Origin: Halobacteriovorax sp. HLS
GTDB lineage: Bacteria; Bdellovibrionota; Bacteriovoracia; Bacteriovoracales; Bacteriovoracaceae
Length of the DNA: 64,000 nucleotides
Direction: 5' to 3'
Assembly: GCF_004006665.1 (NCBI RefSeq)
Contig: NZ_QOCL01000003.1
Location: 248,001 to 312,000, forward strand
Every line of letters begins with the position of its first letter. Positions within the stretch are counted from its first letter, which is position 1. The position numbers and the translations under genes are program-made. Below the pieces are notes generated by a model, which saw nothing but the letters and a program-made list of their open reading frames with translations, made no database searches and was not told where the DNA came from. Positions 24,757-33,943 of the stretch are shown here, one piece after another.

Positions 24757-24890
24757 CATATCTCCCGTAAGGGGCATATAATAAGGCCAAATTCCACTTT
24801 ATCCACGCATTGTGTAAGATTTTCTTCGATGGCTTTTGTTGACGAACTAGTAAGTTATGGTTTTTACTTAATGCTTCACGGAGTTTGCAA

Positions 24891-25604
24891 ATGATTTTTT
24901 CAAAAGAGCTAATTTTACGACAACTATTTGAAAGAGAAACGAGTACTTATACATATATTATTTATGATAAGAACTCTCTTGAAGCCGTGATAATTGATCC
25001 TGTTCGAGAAACCATTGAGCGAGATTGTAAACTAATTGATGATTTAGAACTTAAGTTGCGTTGGAGTCTTGAAACTCACTTACATGCAGATCACATAACT
25101 AGCGCCTCTCAACTTTCAGACAAGTATAACTGCAAGATTGCAATTAGCTCATTTGCAGAAGTTTCAAAAGAAGGTGTTACTCTATTACAAGATAGACAAA
25201 TAGTAGAAATAAACCCTTCGTTCAAAATTGAAGTTATCGCAACTCCGGGGCACACTAATTGCTCTATTTCCTTTTTAATCAACGATATGCTCTTTAGTGG
25301 AGATACTTTGTTGATTCGTGGTTGTGGTAGAACAGACTTCCAGCAAGGATCTAATGAGCAGCTCTTTGAAAGTGTTCGTACTAAACTTTTTAGCTTACCT
25401 GATATGACTCGTGTATTTCCAGGTCACAATTATAAGGGCGAACTCTCATCATCGATTTTAGAAGAGAAGAAATATAACCCAAGACTTAAAGAAGATAATT
25501 CCTTTGATCAATTTTGTTCTATTATGAATAACCTAAACCTGTCTCATCCAAAACAAATTGAGATTGCTCTTCCTGCCAATAAGGTTTGTGGGGCCCAATT
25601 ATGA
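24891..25604 (+). CDS. ETHE1-like metallo-beta-lactamase-fold hydrolase (putative persulfide dioxygenase)
   Basis: 237 residues from the ATG at 24891 (GGAG seven bases upstream). The metal site reads THLHADH, then ATPGHT, then SGDTLLIRGCGRTDFQ and FPGHNYKG, the ETHE1 subgroup pattern within the MBL superfamily, not the glyoxalase II one. ETHE1 enzymes use one iron to oxidise glutathione persulfide to sulfite. No rhodanese domain is fused. The following secreted gene overlaps its stop by four bases. Confidence 0.88.
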   Translation: MIFSKELILRQLFERETSTYTYIIYDKNSLEAVIIDPVRETIERDCKLIDDLELKLRWSLETHLHADHITSASQLSDKYNCKIAISSFAEVSKEGVTLLQDRQIVEINPSFKIEVIATPGHTNCSISFLINDMLFSGDTLLIRGCGRTDFQQGSNEQLFESVRTKLFSLPDMTRVFPGHNYKGELSSSILEEKKYNPRLKEDNSFDQFCSIMNNLNLSHPKQIEIALPANKVCGAQL

Positions 25605-26128
25605 GCAAACTATTTATTATCTTTGTTTCACTTATTAGTTTAAATACTTTTTCGGCCACAGTTGTAGCAAAAAGAGGGAAGGCCAAAGTAAATATAGATT
25701 TTAATCTATATAAGGATTTTGAAATAAAGAAGAATTTTATGAATACGCCAGTGCTTGTGTGGCACAAGAAGCTAAAGCATCAAGGACCAACTATTGCTTT
25801 CTTTCCTTACGCTAAAGCACCACGAGGTTTTGCTTCTAGTAAGGCCATTCAAACTAATTTTAAAAAGTATAAAAAAGAAGAGTCTACTAACCTTAAAACT
25901 CTTAAAGCAACGAATTTAAAATTTGATGAACCTCAATCAATCGGGAATACTCTTCGATTTAAAATGGGTTACTCATTAGGAACAATGAAGTTTTTAAGGG
26001 CCAGTGAAACTCAGAAATTATGTGGAAAGAAAAAGGCACTGAAAATTAAGACACTAATAAAAGGCGAGTTTTTAAAAGAGTTTGAACCAATACTCTTGAA
26101 AATGATAGACGAACTAAAGTGTAACTAG
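25601..26128 (+). CDS. Exported protein of unknown function (175 aa)
   Basis: Starts at an ATG overlapping the ETHE1-like stop (ATGA), so it is translationally coupled. Signal peptide MSKLFIIFVSLISLNTFSA, then a basic, Lys-rich mature protein with two cysteines (KLCGKK and the last residues KCN). No domain recognised. The pairing with a sulfur-metabolism enzyme is noted, but a periplasmic partner for a cytoplasmic dioxygenase is not obvious. Confidence 0.6.
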   Translation: MSKLFIIFVSLISLNTFSATVVAKRGKAKVNIDFNLYKDFEIKKNFMNTPVLVWHKKLKHQGPTIAFFPYAKAPRGFASSKAIQTNFKKYKKEESTNLKTLKATNLKFDEPQSIGNTLRFKMGYSLGTMKFLRASETQKLCGKKKALKIKTLIKGEFLKEFEPILLKMIDELKCN

Positions 26129-26247
26129 TCTTTACTCTTTGTTCTTACTTTTACTGGAACTAGATTCTTTTCTTGGTCTTGTCTTCTTTTTACTTCAATA
26201 GCAATCATTGAACCAAGTAGAACTCCAGCGATAATAACGATTTCCAT
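26125..26247 (-). CDS. Small single-pass membrane protein (40 aa)
   Basis: Too short for ordinary gene calling, but well supported. AGGAG lies five bases before the ATG, a TATAAT box lies upstream on the same strand, and the product begins with a membrane segment (MEIVIIAGVLLGSMIAIEV) followed by a basic/polar tail (KRRQDQEKN). Hydrophobic first, Lys/Arg next: an N-out/C-in orientation is likely. Its stop overlaps the stop of the convergent gene (CTAG). Function unknown. Confidence 0.6.
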   Translation of the reverse strand: MEIVIIAGVLLGSMIAIEVKRRQDQEKNLVPVKVRTKSKD

Positions 26248-26259
26248 ATGAACTCCTCT

Positions 26260-26285
26260 TATACGCACCTTTATTATAGCGTATA
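26260..26285 (-). promoter_or_regulatory. Promoter with overlapping inverted repeat for the 40-residue membrane protein
   Basis: TATACGC (26260-26266) and GCGTATA (26279-26285) form a perfect 7-bp inverted repeat around a minus-strand TATAAT (26273-26278). A repressor bound there would cover the -10. No convincing -35 is seen. Confidence 0.4.
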
Positions 26286-26383
26286 TAGTGAATTATCGGT
26301 ATTTAACTTTAATAGCTGAAAATAAATCGGTGTTGTTTTCGTGATTACAGTGGTTTACTGGTGTCTATACCTACGAAAGTGGG

Positions 26384-26665
26384 CTATTTAATGAGTTTAT
26401 CAATGGCGTTGATTATTTTTTGCGAGTCTTCTTGCTTTAGCTTAGTCAGCCACTCTTGTTGAGGGTAGATAACACAGCTTATGCCTTCTGAGCATTTTCC
26501 AAGGCAACCACTCTTATTAATTCGCACTTGGCCCTTGTCCCATAGCTTGCTAGCTAGTTCTTTGGTTGTATCTCTAAGTTCATTACTTGGTTCAATCGTA
26601 ACATCGCCCTGATCATAAGAGCAGTTGGTACAAATAAAGACATGGCATTTTAGTTTGTTATTCAT
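26384..26665 (-). CDS. Thioredoxin-like [2Fe-2S] ferredoxin
   Basis: 93 residues. Cysteines in HVFICTNCSY, SGCLGKC and the following SCVIYP match the thioredoxin-fold ferredoxin family (Shethna II / NuoE-like), where four of them bind a [2Fe-2S] cluster. The C-terminal helix (DSQKIINAIDKLIK) completes the small fold. Stand-alone members act as electron carriers or in cobalt/sirohydrochlorin contexts; nothing nearby decides. Divergent from the next gene. Confidence 0.85.
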   Translation of the reverse strand: MNNKLKCHVFICTNCSYDQGDVTIEPSNELRDTTKELASKLWDKGQVRINKSGCLGKCSEGISCVIYPQQEWLTKLKQEDSQKIINAIDKLIK

Positions 26666-26708
26666 AGTGTATTTTAAGTGTAAATAACCTTTTAGAGTTT
26701 TATAAGTT

Positions 26709-26737
26709 TTGTTATCATTCTAGTCAATAAATAATTA
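26709..26737 (+). promoter_or_regulatory. Candidate vegetative promoter
   Basis: TTGTTA, 17-base spacer, TAATTA, 16 bases upstream of the ATG at 26754. Reasonable sigma-70 match by eye, in AT-rich DNA where chance matches are common. Confidence 0.35.
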
Positions 26738-26753
26738 AAATCAAAGGATATAC

Positions 26754-28178
26754 ATGAGTTTTAACTTATCGTTAAACCCTGAACAAAAAGCACTATCAAT
26801 TAACTTAGATAGTAAAATCTATGGAACATTTGCTGAAATTGGCGCTGGACAAGAAGTCGCAAGGTTCTTTTTTAGGGCCGGTGGTGCTGCTGGAACTATT
26901 GCTAAAACTATATCGGCCTATGATATGGTCGTGTCTGATACGATTTATGGAAAAGAGAAGAGTGGTCGCTATGTTTGTGAAGATCGACTAGCAAAAATGC
27001 TTAGACGTGAGTATGACCAGTTAGAAACTCGTCTAAGAGAGCAACGTGGAAAAGACACTCGCTTCTTTGTTTTCGCCGACACAGTAGCAGCTAAGAGTTA
27101 TAAGAGTAAAGGTGATGGCCACGGTTGGCTTGGTGTTAGATTTCAACATAAAGAAGGTGCAGAGCCTAGTGAGTGCGTAATTCATGTGCGCTTACTTGAT
27201 AAGGACAATTTGCAACAGCAAGAAGTTTTAGGTGTCGTTGGTGTAAATCTCATCTATTCTTGTTTTAATCATGCAGAGTCTTCTGATACTTTTATCTCAT
27301 CAATTGAAGAGCGACTTTCTACTGACAGAATAGAAATCGATATGGTTAGAACAAGCGGCCCTGCATTTAAAGGTGTCGATAATCGCGTACTTTCCTTAGA
27401 ATTAGTAAAGAGAAACTTTTGTAAGGCCATTATGTTTGACTCTGATGGCTCTGCTATGCAGGCAACAGATGAGCTCTATAAGAAAAATATAATGGTTTGT
27501 AGAGGAAGCTTTAGGCCTCCGACATTTGTTAATATGGATATGCTCGATACAGGTCTTACTATGTTTAAAAAAGACCTAGATAAAGAAGAGCATAAAAATA
27601 TTATTGTGTTGCCAGAAATAAGTATGAGTAAACTGAAAGATAGAGGAAATGTTGATACTACAGATTTTCTAGCAAGAGTAGATATCTTAGCAGCACTTGG
27701 ACACAAGGTTTTAATTACGAGCTTTGAGAACTTCTTTGAGCTTAATAACTACCTGGAGAAGTTTTCTCGTAAGAATGTTTCATTTATTCTTGGTGTTTAT
27801 AACCTTGAGGAGATCTTCAACTTTGAAAACTACAAGGACTGTGCTCTAGGTCCAATTGCTAGTATTGGTGCTCTCTTTGGTCAAAAAACAAGGTTGTACG
27901 TATATCCAGGTCACGATGAAAAGAATCCTGATGAGAAAATTACAATTTCAAAAATTAGAGTAGATCCTAAGCTGACTTTTTTAATAATGTACTTGATGGA
28001 AAATGGATATATGGTAGATGTTGAAAATTACAACGTTAGCTATAGCACCATATGGTCAAGAACAGTTCTAAAGATGATCCAAGATGGAACAGACGGATGG
28101 GAATCAATGGTTCCACCACTTGTGTCTAAGACAGTTAAGAAAAAGTGTTTATTTGGCGCAACTAAGTGTGATGTATAA
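26754..28178 (+). CDS. Conserved protein of unknown function (474 aa)
   Basis: Recognisable by the N-terminal block KIYGTFAEIGAGQEVARFFF followed by GGAAGTIAKTISAYDM; I recall this family as common in Bacteroidota, where it is sometimes mislabelled as a TonB-dependent receptor. There is no signal peptide, barrel or plug domain, so that label is wrong here. Alternating strand/helix segments (RFFVFADTVAAKSY, VLGVVGVNLIYSCF, KAIMFDSDGSAMQ, KVLITSFENFFELNNYL) suggest a cytoplasmic alpha/beta protein with two or three Rossmann-like parts. Good AAAGGA SD. A receiver-domain gene follows after 94 bp on the same strand. Confidence 0.75.
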   Translation: MSFNLSLNPEQKALSINLDSKIYGTFAEIGAGQEVARFFFRAGGAAGTIAKTISAYDMVVSDTIYGKEKSGRYVCEDRLAKMLRREYDQLETRLREQRGKDTRFFVFADTVAAKSYKSKGDGHGWLGVRFQHKEGAEPSECVIHVRLLDKDNLQQQEVLGVVGVNLIYSCFNHAESSDTFISSIEERLSTDRIEIDMVRTSGPAFKGVDNRVLSLELVKRNFCKAIMFDSDGSAMQATDELYKKNIMVCRGSFRPPTFVNMDMLDTGLTMFKKDLDKEEHKNIIVLPEISMSKLKDRGNVDTTDFLARVDILAALGHKVLITSFENFFELNNYLEKFSRKNVSFILGVYNLEEIFNFENYKDCALGPIASIGALFGQKTRLYVYPGHDEKNPDEKITISKIRVDPKLTFLIMYLMENGYMVDVENYNVSYSTIWSRTVLKMIQDGTDGWESMVPPLVSKTVKKKCLFGATKCDV

Positions 28179-28272
28179 GCTTAAGAGAAGATTAATATTT
28201 TCTTTTTTGGCCTTGCCTCGTTGCCCAAAAAATAAAGTGCTTTTATAATTAGTCATAATCAAAGGAACGAAA

Positions 28273-28677
28273 ATGGCAAATGCACAGTTAGATTGTTTAA
28301 TTATTGATGATGAAAAAGATATTTGTGAAGTCTTAAAGATATACTGTGAAAATCTAGGTGTATTTAGAAATATTATTGTCGCTAGAGATGGTATTGTCGG
28401 AACTAATAAATTACACAATCAAAAGTTTGGATTGATTCTTCTAGATATAAATATGCCAAAGAAGTCAGGTCTTGATGTTCTAAAAGAGTTCGAAGGTGAT
28501 CACAAGAATAGTTTTGATAGTGTCATCGTTGTTTCTGGTGAGCTTGATAAGACTAAGCTTAGCGCTATTCTAGGAAAAGGCGTTAAGAACTTTATAATTA
28601 AACCTTTTACTGAAGCTCAATTCCAAGAAAAAGTTATTCCTATTCTAAAAGCGAATCTCGCTAAAGCTAAAAAATAG
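28273..28677 (+). CDS. Single-domain response regulator (CheY-like)
   Basis: 134 residues comprising only a receiver: acidic pair in LIIDDEKD, phospho-acceptor Asp in LILLDINMP (~57), Ser/Thr switch in VIVVSGE and the invariant Lys in FIIKPFT. No output domain, so it acts by protein contact (motor switch, phosphorelay or enzyme). The hybrid kinase at 12501-14840 is a formal candidate partner, but nothing links them. AAAGGA lies upstream. Its stop is one base from the convergent MscS-type gene. Confidence 0.93.
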   Translation: MANAQLDCLIIDDEKDICEVLKIYCENLGVFRNIIVARDGIVGTNKLHNQKFGLILLDINMPKKSGLDVLKEFEGDHKNSFDSVIVVSGELDKTKLSAILGKGVKNFIIKPFTEAQFQEKVIPILKANLAKAKK

Positions 28678-28678
28678 C

Positions 28679-30403
28679 TTATAGCGAGATCTCATTTTCT
28701 TTAAAACTCTCAGCATCTGCACTACTTCTATGAGTCTTTGTACTTAATGGATGCGAAGTAATCTCATTGGCCGCGACTTTACCTTTTTCTAAGTATGGCA
28801 TATCTAGCGGCCCTTTTTGGGCGTGCTCTTCATTATAAATGTGCAGAGTTTGAGTAGGGAAAGCGAAGTCCACTTCTAATTCTTTGCCTAGGCGAAGAAT
28901 ATCAATTAGAAGTCTGTGTCTCTCTTGAAGCTCTGCAGACCTATCTGGAACTTGCCAAAATAAGTATAGCAGAATATCTAAACTAGAACCCCCCATATTA
29001 TTAAAGTACACGTGAAAAGAATCTTTTCGCGTCCATTTATGGGCAAGAATAATTTGACGAATACCTTCGCAGAAGGCCTCTATTTTCTCTGCTGGAGTAT
29101 CGTACTGTAGTCCAATAGATGTTGTGTATCTTCTATAATTTCTCTTACCGAGGTTATCGATGTGAACATTAATTAAGGCTCCATTTGGTACAGAGATAAT
29201 TGAATCATAGAAAGTTCTAATCTTTGTACTTCTAAGACCAACCTCTGTAACAATCCCTTCAATTTTACCATCAATAGTTACGCTATCTCCGATACTAAAA
29301 GGACGATCAATCAGAACTGTTAGTGAGCCAAATAGATTTGAGATTGTATCTTTAGCAGCAAGGGCAAAGGCTATACCACCAATACCAAGACCTGCGAGGA
29401 TATTTTTCATATCCAGAGTCAGACTATCTCCAATAAAGATAAGACCTATAGCAAAGACAAAGAACTTGGCCGTTTTTCTAATAAGGGGGACTAGAACATC
29501 GTCAAATTTATTTTCAGATATCTTAGCTTTACTTTCAAGAAATTGGCAGATTACATCTACTACCTGTGATGTTGTAAAAACGGAAGCGACAGTGAATGAA
29601 ACAATCCCTAGCCTCATTAATGTACTGAGGATAGTATCAGGAAGCTCTAAAAACTTAAGACCGAATAACCAAAAACCACTAAAGAAGAAAACTCCCTGAG
29701 CAGAGAGGAACTTAGACTTAATTTCTATAAATGGAATATTTCTCTTTGAAAAGAATTGCGTTATACGAATGAGAATGATTGAACGAACTATTTTTTCAAA
29801 TACTATTCCTAAGAACATTAGTGTAATGAGAGCAAACCATTGTCCATTTAGTAGAATGAAAGATCTCTCAGCAGTCCATGCAGGAAAGTAAGACTTTAAC
29901 CTAGACTTCCAGGATTTTAATTCAATGACACCTTTTGCCACCTCATTATTTGCCACAGTTTTCTCAAACTCATGAATGGTGTCTATAGTTATAGGAGTAA
30001 ACTTCCATTGTCCGTCTTTATTGGGAGCGATAGAAATCTCAAGAAGCTTTTCCCCAATAGCAGTAACTATTCTTTCTTGCTTGTAGATCCAAATTTTCAA
30101 ATCGTTGGTATTGTCAGGTATTTTAGAAATATCAATATACTCAATTCTATCAAGGGTATTGATTAATCTCTTAGCAGCAAGTTCTCCAGATATTACTCTA
30201 GATGCATTATCTAAGGACGAGAGGTTAAGGGCCTGTGTCGCAAGCCTAAGACCACTTTGATCTCCTTGCTTATAACCTTTCATTGTTTTTAGAAAGTAGA
30301 GCATGGTTTTTCGTGGAGAGCTAAAGTCCGCTTTTGGATAGACTCCGGCGACACTTGAAAAACTCAAAAATAATGCTAAAAGAATAATTGGTAAGCGTGT
30401 CAT
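28679..30403 (-). CDS. MscS-family mechanosensitive channel protein with exported N-terminal domain
   Basis: 574 residues from the ATG at 30403 (AAGGA seven bases upstream), beginning with a signal peptide (MTRLPIILLALFLSFSSVAG). Residues ~20-170 are a periplasmic helical domain, followed by about four hydrophobic segments. The pore region LAGLGIGGIAFALAAKDTISN (~325) leads into the beta domain with DRPFSIGDSVTIDGKIEGIV and VGLRSTKIRTFYDSIISVPN, the MscS signature. The channel releases solutes on osmotic downshock. It is larger than MscS (286 residues) and smaller than MscK. Cytoplasmic tail ends in a short polar extension. Confidence 0.93.
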   Translation of the reverse strand: MTRLPIILLALFLSFSSVAGVYPKADFSSPRKTMLYFLKTMKGYKQGDQSGLRLATQALNLSSLDNASRVISGELAAKRLINTLDRIEYIDISKIPDNTNDLKIWIYKQERIVTAIGEKLLEISIAPNKDGQWKFTPITIDTIHEFEKTVANNEVAKGVIELKSWKSRLKSYFPAWTAERSFILLNGQWFALITLMFLGIVFEKIVRSIILIRITQFFSKRNIPFIEIKSKFLSAQGVFFFSGFWLFGLKFLELPDTILSTLMRLGIVSFTVASVFTTSQVVDVICQFLESKAKISENKFDDVLVPLIRKTAKFFVFAIGLIFIGDSLTLDMKNILAGLGIGGIAFALAAKDTISNLFGSLTVLIDRPFSIGDSVTIDGKIEGIVTEVGLRSTKIRTFYDSIISVPNGALINVHIDNLGKRNYRRYTTSIGLQYDTPAEKIEAFCEGIRQIILAHKWTRKDSFHVYFNNMGGSSLDILLYLFWQVPDRSAELQERHRLLIDILRLGKELEVDFAFPTQTLHIYNEEHAQKGPLDMPYLEKGKVAANEITSHPLSTKTHRSSADAESFKENEISL

Positions 30404-30481
30404 ATAGATTTCCTTAATCAAACTTTTTTGCCTATTTTAGACGGCCTAGCTCTTATTGAAAACAAAAAAATGTCCTCATAC

Positions 30482-30510
30482 CTTGACTCTTTTGAAAATG
30501 AACACATCTT
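30482..30510 (+). promoter_or_regulatory. Candidate sigma-32 (heat-shock) promoter of the clpB-like gene
   Basis: CTTGAC (30482-30487), 15-base spacer, CACATCT (30503-30509), about 50 bp before the ATG. It resembles the enterobacterial sigma-32 consensus CTTGAA / CCCCATnT. The consensus in this lineage is not known to me. Confidence 0.35.
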
Positions 30511-30559
30511 GTTTGTAAGAAAGAATACTTATGTAAAGTATTGTATTTAAGGAGTTATT

Positions 30560-32935
30560 ATGAATAAGTTTGATTCCATTGTTACTGGATCTCTCGATAT
30601 CGCTCAAACACAAGCGCTAAAGAGAAAGAACACTCAATTACACGCCTTGCACCTTCTTTGGGGGCTTGTATCTAATCCGCAAACCTTTTTAAGTAGGGTT
30701 CTAAAAGATAAGTTGAAGGATATATCAGCTAAGTTAGATCTTTTACCGACTTCATCTACTGCTGTGTCTCTTGAAAATATGAGACCTGATTCTACTTTTA
30801 GTGAGTGGCTTACTTTTGCAAGTGGTGAGGCCGTACAAAATTCGAAAAGTGAAGTAAGCGAAAAAGAACTTCTAAAGTTTATGCCTCAGATATTTCCTGA
30901 TTTGGAAATCGATTACTCAAAGTTTGATATTAATAATGAAGAAAGTGAAGTTCCTAATTTTTTGATTAACCTTAATGAACTAGCTCAAAGCGCTAAATTG
31001 GACCCAGTTATCGGACGTACTAAAGAAATTAGAGCGGTAATGGAAATTCTTGGACGTAGAGCTAAGAATAACCCGGTTCTGGTAGGTCCTGCTGGTGTAG
31101 GTAAAACGGCCATTGTTGAAGGTCTAGCTGAGTTAATTGTTAAAGGAAAAGTTCCAGATGTTTTAGAAGGCAAGATCGTCTATTCTTTAGAAATGGGCGC
31201 TTTGATGGCCGGGACAAAGTTTCGAGGAGAGTTTGAAGAACGCCTCCAAGGTCTTATTGCATTTTTAAAGGAGCAGGCCGGCCAGTGTATTCTGTTTATT
31301 GATGAGATTCATCAATTAGTTGGAGCAGGTAAAACTGATGGTGCAATGGATGCTGCTAATCTTTTAAAACCTGCTCTTGCACGTGGGGAGCTTCACTGTA
31401 TTGGGGCCACTACGGATGAAGAATATCAAAAATATATTTTAGGAGATTCAGCTTTAGATAGACGTTTTAGACCTGTTCCAGTTAAGGAGCCTTCTAAAGA
31501 AGATGCTATTGAAATTCTGATGGGTGTTCGAGAAAAATTGGAAGCACATCATGGTATTAAAATATCTGATGAGGCCATCTTCAACTCTGTAGTACTATCT
31601 GATCAATACATCAAAGATAAAAATCTTCCTGATAAAGCAATTGATCTTATAGATGAGGCTGCCAGTGCTTTAAAGCTCTCGGCCGAAGCAATGCCTGCAA
31701 AGTTAGTGGAGCTAGAGTCAGACATTAGGTCTAAGAAAATATATTCACAAATTGAAAAAGATAAGAGTAAGGCCAAGAAATTAACTGAAGAAATTGCTAT
31801 TCTCGAAAAAGACTTTGAACAGCAAAAGAAGACTTGGGAAGAAGATGTACTCTCTATGAAGAAAGTATCTGAACTCAAAGGAAGGCTTGATCGTTATAAG
31901 TTTGATCTTGAGCAAGTAGAGAGAAATCAAGATTATGAAAAGGCCAGTGAGCTAAAGTATTCATTGATTCCTGAAGTTGAAGCTCAGTTAGAAAGTCTTA
32001 AGCATGAATGGGTTTTAAATGTTAAAAATATTGCTCAAGTCATTTCGAGACTTAAAGGTATTCCTTTAGAGAAAATTCTAAAGACTAAACAAGATAATAT
32101 TCTTAAGATAGAAGATTATTTAAACTCTAGGGTTTATGGACAACAGAAGGCCTTGCATGAAGTTAGTGAAACTCTTATTTCTTCACATGCTGGTCTTAGT
32201 GACCCGTCTAGACCTTTAGGTTCCTTCTTATTAGTAGGACCATCAGGTGTAGGGAAAACTGAAACTGCTAAATCTCTAAGTCAGTTTCTCTTTGATAATG
32301 AAGATCAGATGATTAGATTGGATATGTCCGAATACTCTGAGAAACATTCAGTGGCCAAACTCATAGGAGCACCTGCTGGTTATGTTGGATATGAAAATGG
32401 TGGAGTTCTTACTGAAGCAGTAAGAAAGATGCCTTATGCAATTCTTCTTTTTGATGAAATTGAAAAGGCCCACCATGACTTTTCAGATATTCTCTTACAA
32501 ATTCTTGATGATGGTCGCTTAACTGATAATAAAGGTAGAACTATTGATTTTAGAAATACTATCATTATGTTGACTACAAACTCGAAAAATCTTGAGCTAG
32601 AGTTTAAACCTGAAGTTCTTGGTCGTATCGATTCAATATTAGAATATGACGAGTTATCGAAAGATGTAATGGTAAGTCTTGTAAAAAAACAAGTAACTTT
32701 ACTTAATGATCGATTATCACCTAAAGGAATTTCTATAGAGTTAGATGATTTATGTTACACGGAGCTAGCTGCTAGAGGCTATGATCCAAGATATGGAGCA
32801 AGACCGCTTCAATCAGTATTTAATAGACTTGTTATCCGTCCTCTTTCTAAAGAGATTTTGAAAGGCGATAAGCTTTCGCAAAATATTAAAGCAAAATGGT
32901 CGGATGAAAGTTCTGCGCATATTATTTTTAACTAA
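30560..32935 (+). CDS. clpB: ClpB-like AAA+ chaperone/disaggregase
   Basis: 791 residues. A divergent N-domain (~1-140) is followed by AAA+ domain 1 with Walker A GPAGVGKT (~176) and Walker B ILFIDEI, a middle coiled-coil region (~400-500, [18 protein letters not shown]), and AAA+ domain 2 with GPSGVGKTE (~561), [13 protein letters not shown] and sensor GARPLQ. The stretch between TTNSKN and [10 protein letters not shown] is short and lacks the loop with the IG(L/F) tripeptide used by ClpA/ClpX to dock on ClpP, favouring a ClpP-independent role. The middle domain looks shorter than in typical ClpB, and the protein is about 60 residues shorter overall, so ClpB versus another Clp100 class is not certain. 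Strong SD AAGGAG. Confidence 0.85.
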   Translation: MNKFDSIVTGSLDIAQTQALKRKNTQLHALHLLWGLVSNPQTFLSRVLKDKLKDISAKLDLLPTSSTAVSLENMRPDSTFSEWLTFASGEAVQNSKSEVSEKELLKFMPQIFPDLEIDYSKFDINNEESEVPNFLINLNELAQSAKLDPVIGRTKEIRAVMEILGRRAKNNPVLVGPAGVGKTAIVEGLAELIVKGKVPDVLEGKIVYSLEMGALMAGTKFRGEFEERLQGLIAFLKEQAGQCILFIDEIHQLVGAGKTDGAMDAANLLKPALARGELHCIGATTDEEYQKYILGDSALDRRFRPVPVKEPSKEDAIEILMGVREKLEAHHGIKISDEAIFNSVVLSDQYIKDKNLPDKAIDLIDEAASALKLSAEAMPAKLVELESDIRSKKIYSQIEKDKSKAKKLTEEIAILEKDFEQQKKTWEEDVLSMKKVSELKGRLDRYKFDLEQVERNQDYEKASELKYSLIPEVEAQLESLKHEWVLNVKNIAQVISRLKGIPLEKILKTKQDNILKIEDYLNSRVYGQQKALHEVSETLISSHAGLSDPSRPLGSFLLVGPSGVGKTETAKSLSQFLFDNEDQMIRLDMSEYSEKHSVAKLIGAPAGYVGYENGGVLTEAVRKMPYAILLFDEIEKAHHDFSDILLQILDDGRLTDNKGRTIDFRNTIIMLTTNSKNLELEFKPEVLGRIDSILEYDELSKDVMVSLVKKQVTLLNDRLSPKGISIELDDLCYTELAARGYDPRYGARPLQSVFNRLVIRPLSKEILKGDKLSQNIKAKWSDESSAHIIFN

Positions 32936-32943
32936 TCTACTAT

Positions 32944-32969
32944 GGGCCTACAATTAGTGTAGGCCCTTT
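32944..32969 (+). terminator. Intrinsic terminator after the clpB-like gene
   Basis: Nine-bp perfect stem GGGCCTACA / TGTAGGCCC with loop ATTAG, followed by a short TTT. The short T-tract lowers confidence. Confidence 0.65.
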
Positions 32970-33023
32970 ACAAGAATTTGAGATTTGCTAGAATAAATCT
33001 ATAAATTTGTTTAGGAGAAAATT

Positions 33024-33374
33024 GTGTCTAATGAAGTTCTAGAGCTCAAGGCCGGTGAGTATGTAATGAGAGATGGAGAAGAAAGTACGCAGATGTATTA
33101 TCTTCAAAGTGGCTCACTTGCTGTCTATAAACTTAAAGGTGGAGCTGAACAGCAAATTGGTACAATCTATTCTGGAGAGTTAGTTGGAGAGATGTCTTTT
33201 CTCGATAAACAACCGCGTAGTGCTTCTGTTAAGGCCATCGGTGAATGTAAACTTCTGGTTATTCCTCACGACAAGTTTGAAAAGTATTTCCAAGACCAAC
33301 CAGCTTGGTATAAGGCCCTAATAAATACTCTTCTTGAAAGACTTCGTAAGGCGAATACACGAATACGTATTTAA
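33024..33374 (+). CDS. Stand-alone cyclic-nucleotide-binding domain protein
   Basis: 116 residues from a GTG with AGGAG upstream. The whole protein is one cNMP-binding fold: AGEYVMRDGEES, YYLQSGSLAVYK, the phosphate-binding cassette GELVGEMSFLDKQPRSASVKA (E, R and S aligned as in CAP/EPAC proteins) and a C-terminal LLERLRKAN helix. No DNA-binding HTH follows, so it is not a CRP-type regulator. It may be a signalling adaptor for cAMP or cGMP. Its stop overlaps the convergent LRR gene by four bases. Confidence 0.9.
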   Translation: MSNEVLELKAGEYVMRDGEESTQMYYLQSGSLAVYKLKGGAEQQIGTIYSGELVGEMSFLDKQPRSASVKAIGECKLLVIPHDKFEKYFQDQPAWYKALINTLLERLRKANTRIRI

Positions 33375-33943
33375 TTAATGATAATTTTAAATTCTTCAAA
33401 TATTCTTTGTTTTTCTTCTTCACTTAATTGATTACCATCAAGAGATAGATGGTTTAATTTCTTTAGTAGACTGATTGATTTTGGTAAATGAGTAATTTTA
33501 TTACTATCCAAATTGAGTCTTGTAAGTGATGTTAGATTAAATATTGATTCACTAATAGTTTCAAGTGAGTTATTCGAAAGATTTACTTCACTGAGTGAAT
33601 CTTGAATGAAGAACCAGTCTGGTAACTCAGTTATTTTATTTCCACTTAAGTCTAGAAAGCGAAGACTTTTAAAGACTGTCTTAGATTCTGGAATAGTTAT
33701 TATTTTTGTATTTTTAAGCTTTAACTGAACGAGGTTAGTTAGTTCAAAAATAAAACTTGGAAAGTCTCTTACCTCTGGACAAATGATGCTTAGTTTTTGA
33801 AGTTGCTTCAAGTGAGAAATTTCTTTAGGTAGCTCTTCAATTGTTGGAGAGTGTATTTCCAGATTTAAAATCCCGCTATCTTGAATATCATTTAAAGGAA
33901 AGCTTACTTGACCTTTTCTTAATTTAATAAGTTTAGAGACCAT
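33371..33943 (-). CDS. Leucine-rich-repeat protein
   Basis: About 190 residues from the ATG at 33943 (AAGGA eight bases upstream). Six or so LRR units with period ~23 are visible: KQLQKLSIICPEVRDFPSFI, LRFLDLSGNKITELPDWF, LSEVNLSNNSLETISESI, LTRLNLDSNKITHLPKSI, LNHLSLDGNQLSEEEK. The LxxLxLxxNxL pattern is of the bacterial/plant type. No signal peptide, so apparently cytoplasmic. The gene overlaps the end of the 1059-residue exported protein, implying coupled expression. Confidence 0.88.
   Translation of the reverse strand: MVSKLIKLRKGQVSFPLNDIQDSGILNLEIHSPTIEELPKEISHLKQLQKLSIICPEVRDFPSFIFELTNLVQLKLKNTKIITIPESKTVFKSLRFLDLSGNKITELPDWFFIQDSLSEVNLSNNSLETISESIFNLTSLTRLNLDSNKITHLPKSISLLKKLNHLSLDGNQLSEEEKQRIFEEFKIIIN

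Noticed and set aside
26129-26383. A possible gene-free interval after the 175-residue exported protein
   Set aside because: It holds the 40-residue gene on the minus strand with a good SD, so it is not empty.
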